This document shows, in pieces, positions 5,439 through 8,221 of a stretch of DNA of 8,221 bases. The stretch comes from Novosphingobium sp. Lineage in GTDB: Bacteria; Pseudomonadota; Alphaproteobacteria; Sphingomonadales; Sphingomonadaceae. How positions within the stretch are numbered: the first letter of the stretch is position 1; every line of letters starts with the position of its first letter. The stretch lies in assembly GCA_021299075.1 (NCBI GenBank), contig JAJTFU010000098.1:1-8221 (forward strand), given 5' to 3'. The notes below the pieces were generated by a model that did not search any database, was not told the DNA's origin, and saw only the letters and a list, made by a program, of their open reading frames with translations. Made by a program: the position numbers and the translations under genes.

Positions 5439-7826
5439 ATGAAGTCGATGCTTCGCACCTCGTCGGCCCTGCCCCTGGCAGCGCTGGCCATGGTCGCTTT
5501 CGCTGGTCCGGCCTATGCCCAGGACACGGCTAACGAAGACGAGAACGCCCCGGGCGAAATCGTCGTCACCGCCCAGAAGCGCTCGGAAAACGTCCAGGAA
5601 GTGCCGGTCGCGGTCTCGGTGCTCAGCGGCGAGCGCCTGGCTGAAGCCTCGCGCCCCTCGATCGAAAGCGCCAGCCAGATGGTGCCTTCGCTCAACTTCC
5701 TGAAGTCGGGCACGACGCTGAACCAGACGATCTTCCTGCGCGGTGTCGGCACCGCCACCTTCTCGATCGCGGGTGAACCTTCGGTCTCGACCGTGGTTGA
5801 CGGCGTGGTCTATTCGCGTTCGGGCGAAGCCTTCTCTGACATGGTCGACGTGGCCCAGATGGAAGTGCTGCGCGGCCCCCAGGGCACGCTGTTCGGCAAG
5901 AACGCCTCGGCCGGCGTGATCAACATCACTACCCAGATGCCGAAGATGGAATTCGGCGGCAATCTCGAAGCCAGCTACTTTGATCGCAACGAGTTCCGCC
6001 TGAAGGGCGCGGTCAACCTGCCGCTTGGCCAGGACCTCGCCGCCCGCCTGACCGCCTTCTATGGCGAGTATGACGGCAACATCCGCAACACCACCACTAA
6101 CGAGTGGGTCAACGGCTACAAGCACTGGGGCGTTCGCGGCCAGTTCCTGTACGAGCCGAGCGACGATCTGCGCCTCTACCTCGCCGCCGATTACTACAAG
6201 AACGACGACGATTGCTGCGCTGACATCATCGCCACCGGTCCGCTGACCGGCGCTGGTGCCCCGACCACCAGCCTGGGCTTCCTGGCCCTTCCCGCTCCGC
6301 TCGGTGCCGATACCCGCACCGTTGCGCAGAACCTGGTCACCGCGACCAAGGAAGAAGGCTGGGGCGTTTCGTTCCAGGGCGATTTCGCGCTGGGCGAGCA
6401 CACCCTGACCAGCATCACCGCCTATCGCGGCTGGGACAACACCGAAATCCGTGACGGTGACTGGCTTGACCGTGCCTATGTCGGCTTTGCACAGCTGCAT
6501 GACTCGGGTCCGCAGACCTCGAACACCTTCACCCAGGAACTGCGCCTGACCTCGCCTGCCGACCAGACGCTTTCCTATGTGCTGGGCGCGTTCTTCTCGC
6601 GGGCCGAGTCTGAGCGCACCTTCACCCGCAACGTGATCCAGTGCACCGCCGCCGTCGGCGCACCGACCACCTCGCTGGTGCCTTGCGGCAGCACCTTTGC
6701 CAACGCATCGACCACTCCGTCGGGTTCGGCGACCTTCGGTTCGACCTTCAAGAACATCGCGGTGTTCGGCCAGGCGACCTACAAGCTGTCCGATACGGCC
6801 CGCTTCATCGCTGGCCTGCGTTACACGCACGACAACCTGTCGGTCTTCCACAGCCGCCGCTCGCCGCTGACCGGTCCGGGGATTCAGCCGAACTTCGACC
6901 AGGGCGTCTATAACGAATACGTCCGTTTGCTCGGCCTCGGCACTGCGCCAGGTGCGGCTGCCACTGCCGCTGCCGCACTGTCGAACGGGGTTCCATGGAC
7001 GTCTGAAACCAGCAACGACAACCTGTCGGGCAAAGCCGCGTTCCAGTTCGACCTGAACGACGACACCATGGCCTATGTCAGCTACGCCCGTGGTTACAAG
7101 GGTCCGGCCTATAACGTCTTCTTCAACCTGACCGGCACCGGCACCAACGTGATCGAGCCGGAAACTTCGAACTCGATCGAAATCGGGATGAAAAACACGC
7201 TGCTCGATGGCGCGCTGACCTTCAACATCGCCGCCTACTATGCCCGCTACAAGAACTTCCAGGCCAACAACCCGGATCTGGTGGCTGGCGTGGTGGTGAC
7301 CCGCTTCACCAACGCGGGGACGATCTCGACCAAGGGCATCGAAATGGACCTGGCCTGGCGCCTGGGCCGCAACACCAACCTCAGCGCTGGCCTGTCGATC
7401 AACGACGCGCACGTCGTGAACTTCAAGGCTCCGCTGGGTGCGGCTTCGATCCCGGCCGGTACCAAGCTGGGCTTCGCCCCGGTCTGGAAGGGCTCGATGG
7501 CGCTGGATCACACCATCGAAACCGGCGGCTTTGCCAATGTCGCGCTGGGCGCTTCGATGAACTTCCAGTCGAGCCAGCTTTCGCTGTTCGCGGCTGACGC
7601 CGTGCAGCGCCAGCTTGGCGCGATCCCGGCCTATGCGCTGGTCAATGCCCAGATCGGCCTGGTCGATCCGGACGACAAGTGGAAGCTGTCCTTCGTGGTT
7701 CGCAACCTGTTCGACAAGGCCTATGCTGCGGCGATCATCAACGGCGGCGTCAGCGGTTCCTACCGCTATCAGATCCCGCGCGATGCGGACCGCTACTGGG
7801 GTGTGACCGGCCGGTTCAGCTTCTGA
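5439..7826 (+). CDS. TonB-dependent outer membrane receptor, candidate SQ/SQ-glycerol importer
   Basis: This 795-residue outer membrane beta-barrel would take up substrate using TonB/ExbBD energy. The signal peptide covers residues 1-27 with cleavage at AYA|QD. The TonB-box region 'EIVVTAQKR' (40-48) follows. The plug domain runs from about 50 to 165 and includes 'FLRGVG' (99-104), 'VVDGVVY' (119-125) and 'VLRGPQGTLFGKNASAGVI' (143-161). The rest is barrel, with the 'NLFDKAYAAA' block and a final Phe ('WGVTGRFSF') typical of assembled outer membrane proteins. There is no N-terminal STN signalling domain. AGGGAGG (5425-5431) lies 7 nt before the ATG. It is divergent from the glycosidase operon, with an operator-like repeat between them, which links it to the same sugar. 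The receptor class is certain; the substrate comes from context only. Confidence 0.95.
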   Translation: MKSMLRTSSALPLAALAMVAFAGPAYAQDTANEDENAPGEIVVTAQKRSENVQEVPVAVSVLSGERLAEASRPSIESASQMVPSLNFLKSGTTLNQTIFLRGVGTATFSIAGEPSVSTVVDGVVYSRSGEAFSDMVDVAQMEVLRGPQGTLFGKNASAGVINITTQMPKMEFGGNLEASYFDRNEFRLKGAVNLPLGQDLAARLTAFYGEYDGNIRNTTTNEWVNGYKHWGVRGQFLYEPSDDLRLYLAADYYKNDDDCCADIIATGPLTGAGAPTTSLGFLALPAPLGADTRTVAQNLVTATKEEGWGVSFQGDFALGEHTLTSITAYRGWDNTEIRDGDWLDRAYVGFAQLHDSGPQTSNTFTQELRLTSPADQTLSYVLGAFFSRAESERTFTRNVIQCTAAVGAPTTSLVPCGSTFANASTTPSGSATFGSTFKNIAVFGQATYKLSDTARFIAGLRYTHDNLSVFHSRRSPLTGPGIQPNFDQGVYNEYVRLLGLGTAPGAAATAAAALSNGVPWTSETSNDNLSGKAAFQFDLNDDTMAYVSYARGYKGPAYNVFFNLTGTGTNVIEPETSNSIEIGMKNTLLDGALTFNIAAYYARYKNFQANNPDLVAGVVVTRFTNAGTISTKGIEMDLAWRLGRNTNLSAGLSINDAHVVNFKAPLGAASIPAGTKLGFAPVWKGSMALDHTIETGGFANVALGASMNFQSSQLSLFAADAVQRQLGAIPAYALVNAQIGLVDPDDKWKLSFVVRNLFDKAYAAAIINGGVSGSYRYQIPRDADRYWGVTGRFSF

Positions 7827-7853
7827 TCCGGATGGGATAGACCTGACAATCCA

Positions 7854-7890
7854 GGGGCCTTCGCCGCGTGGCGGAGGCCCCTTTTGTTTT
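7854..7890 (+). terminator. Rho-independent terminator after the receptor gene
   Basis: GGGGCCTTCGCC (7854-7865) pairs with GGCGGAGGCCCC (7870-7881) around a GCGT loop, giving a 12-bp stem with one G-U pair. It is followed by TTTTGTTTT (7882-7890). It starts 28 nt after the receptor stop codon and ends 22 nt before the next gene's GTG start, so downstream expression probably depends on read-through or on a promoter further upstream. Confidence 0.93.
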
Positions 7891-7912
7891 CGCTTGGATG
7901 GGGAGAGACCGG

Positions 7913-8221
7913 GTGCAAAAGATCAATAGCCGGCTCAGCTGGACGCTGTTCATCCTGCTGGCCATTGCCGGCGTGTTCAACGCGATGGACCGGCCGATCA
8001 TCGCCATCCTCAAGCCCGACATGTCCGCTGATTTCGGCTGGACCGATGCCGATTTCGGGCGACTGGCCTTCGTCACGCAGATGGCCGCCGCCTTCTCTTT
8101 CCTGTTCACCGGCTGGCTGGTCGACAAGCTGGGCGTCTGGCGCTCGATGGTGACGGGGGTCTCCACCTGGAGCCTGGCGGCCATGGCCCATGGCTGGGCC
8201 ATGTCAGCCTGGCACGTGGTG
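7913..8221 (+). CDS. MFS transporter, anion:cation symporter (ACS/ExuT-like) type, N-terminal part
   Basis: This is the first 103 codons of an inner membrane carrier cut by the window edge. A hydrophobic helix 'WTLFILLAIAGVFNAMDRP' is followed by 'IIAILKPDMSADFGWTDADFG', a signature of ExuT-like hexuronate carriers. Helix 2 and the MFS loop motif G-x3-D-x2-G-x2-R come next ('GWLVDKLGVWR'), then 'WSLAAMAHGWAM' in helix 3. ACS carriers move organic anions such as hexuronates and glucarate by cation symport, so anionic sulfoquinovose or its glycoside is a sensible substrate here, though inferred. I chose GTG 7913 because GGGGAGAG (7900-7907) lies 5 nt upstream. ATG 7898 is in frame but overlaps that ribosome site and has none of its own. 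The gene lies 86 bp after the receptor stop, behind a strong terminator. Confidence 0.88.
   Translation, partial: MQKINSRLSWTLFILLAIAGVFNAMDRPIIAILKPDMSADFGWTDADFGRLAFVTQMAAAFSFLFTGWLVDKLGVWRSMVTGVSTWSLAAMAHGWAMSAWHVV

Noticed and set aside
5394..7511. A 705-codon open frame on the - strand under the receptor gene
   Set aside because: It is antisense to an unmistakable TonB-dependent receptor, has no recognisable domain, and is rich in R, G, A, V and H as expected from codon bias in GC-rich DNA.
7884..8153. An 89-codon frame starting at ATG 7884
   Set aside because: It starts inside the terminator T tract and is Ser/Pro/Arg rich. The overlapping frame from GTG 7913 has clear MFS motifs and a ribosome site.

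Overview
The window looks like a sphingomonad-type alphaproteobacterial chromosome (Novosphingobium/Sphingomonas/Sphingobium order). The signs are GC-rich coding sequence, an 'EIVVTAQKR'-type TonB-dependent receptor ending in Phe, and the pairing of such a receptor with a LacI regulator and an MFS carrier instead of an ABC importer. Genus cannot be fixed from this sequence alone.

Layout, left to right. A complete tRNA-Phe(GAA) gene (25-100, + strand) is followed by a short intergenic stretch with a perfect 9-bp palindrome. Four genes then run leftward on the - strand; in transcription order they are a GH31 glycosidase (5245 to 3248), a LacI-family regulator (3251 to 2238), an aldo/keto reductase (2241 to 1327) and an SsuD-like LLM flavin monooxygenase (1240 to 231). 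The first three overlap in ATGA stop/start junctions. The fourth follows an 86-bp hairpin-rich gap and is broken by a frameshift plus a missing segment of about 25 codons. A 193-bp divergent promoter region (5246-5438) with an operator-like inverted repeat separates these genes from a rightward TonB-dependent receptor (5439-7826), a strong intrinsic terminator (7854-7890) and the start of an MFS carrier that runs off the window.

Main interpretation: this is probably a sulfoquinovose (SQ) utilisation locus. The GH31 protein aligns, from memory, along its length with E. coli sulfoquinovosidase YihQ. It carries the SQase sulfonate-binding set as K247-E272-R285-W288-Y494, the KERWY variant of the QQRWY motif. 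Its neighbours match the oxidative sulfo-SMO logic known from Agrobacterium: an SsuD/SmoC-like monooxygenase to desulfonate SQ, and a SmoB-like aldo/keto reductase to turn 6-oxo-glucose into glucose. Uptake would run through the TonB receptor (outer membrane) and an anion:cation-symporter-type MFS carrier (inner membrane), in place of the Agrobacterium ABC importer. The LacI protein would sense the sugar and control the divergent promoters. No flavin reductase (SmoA role) lies in the window. The monooxygenase copy is defective as written, so the pathway may be decayed, completed elsewhere, or affected by a sequence error.
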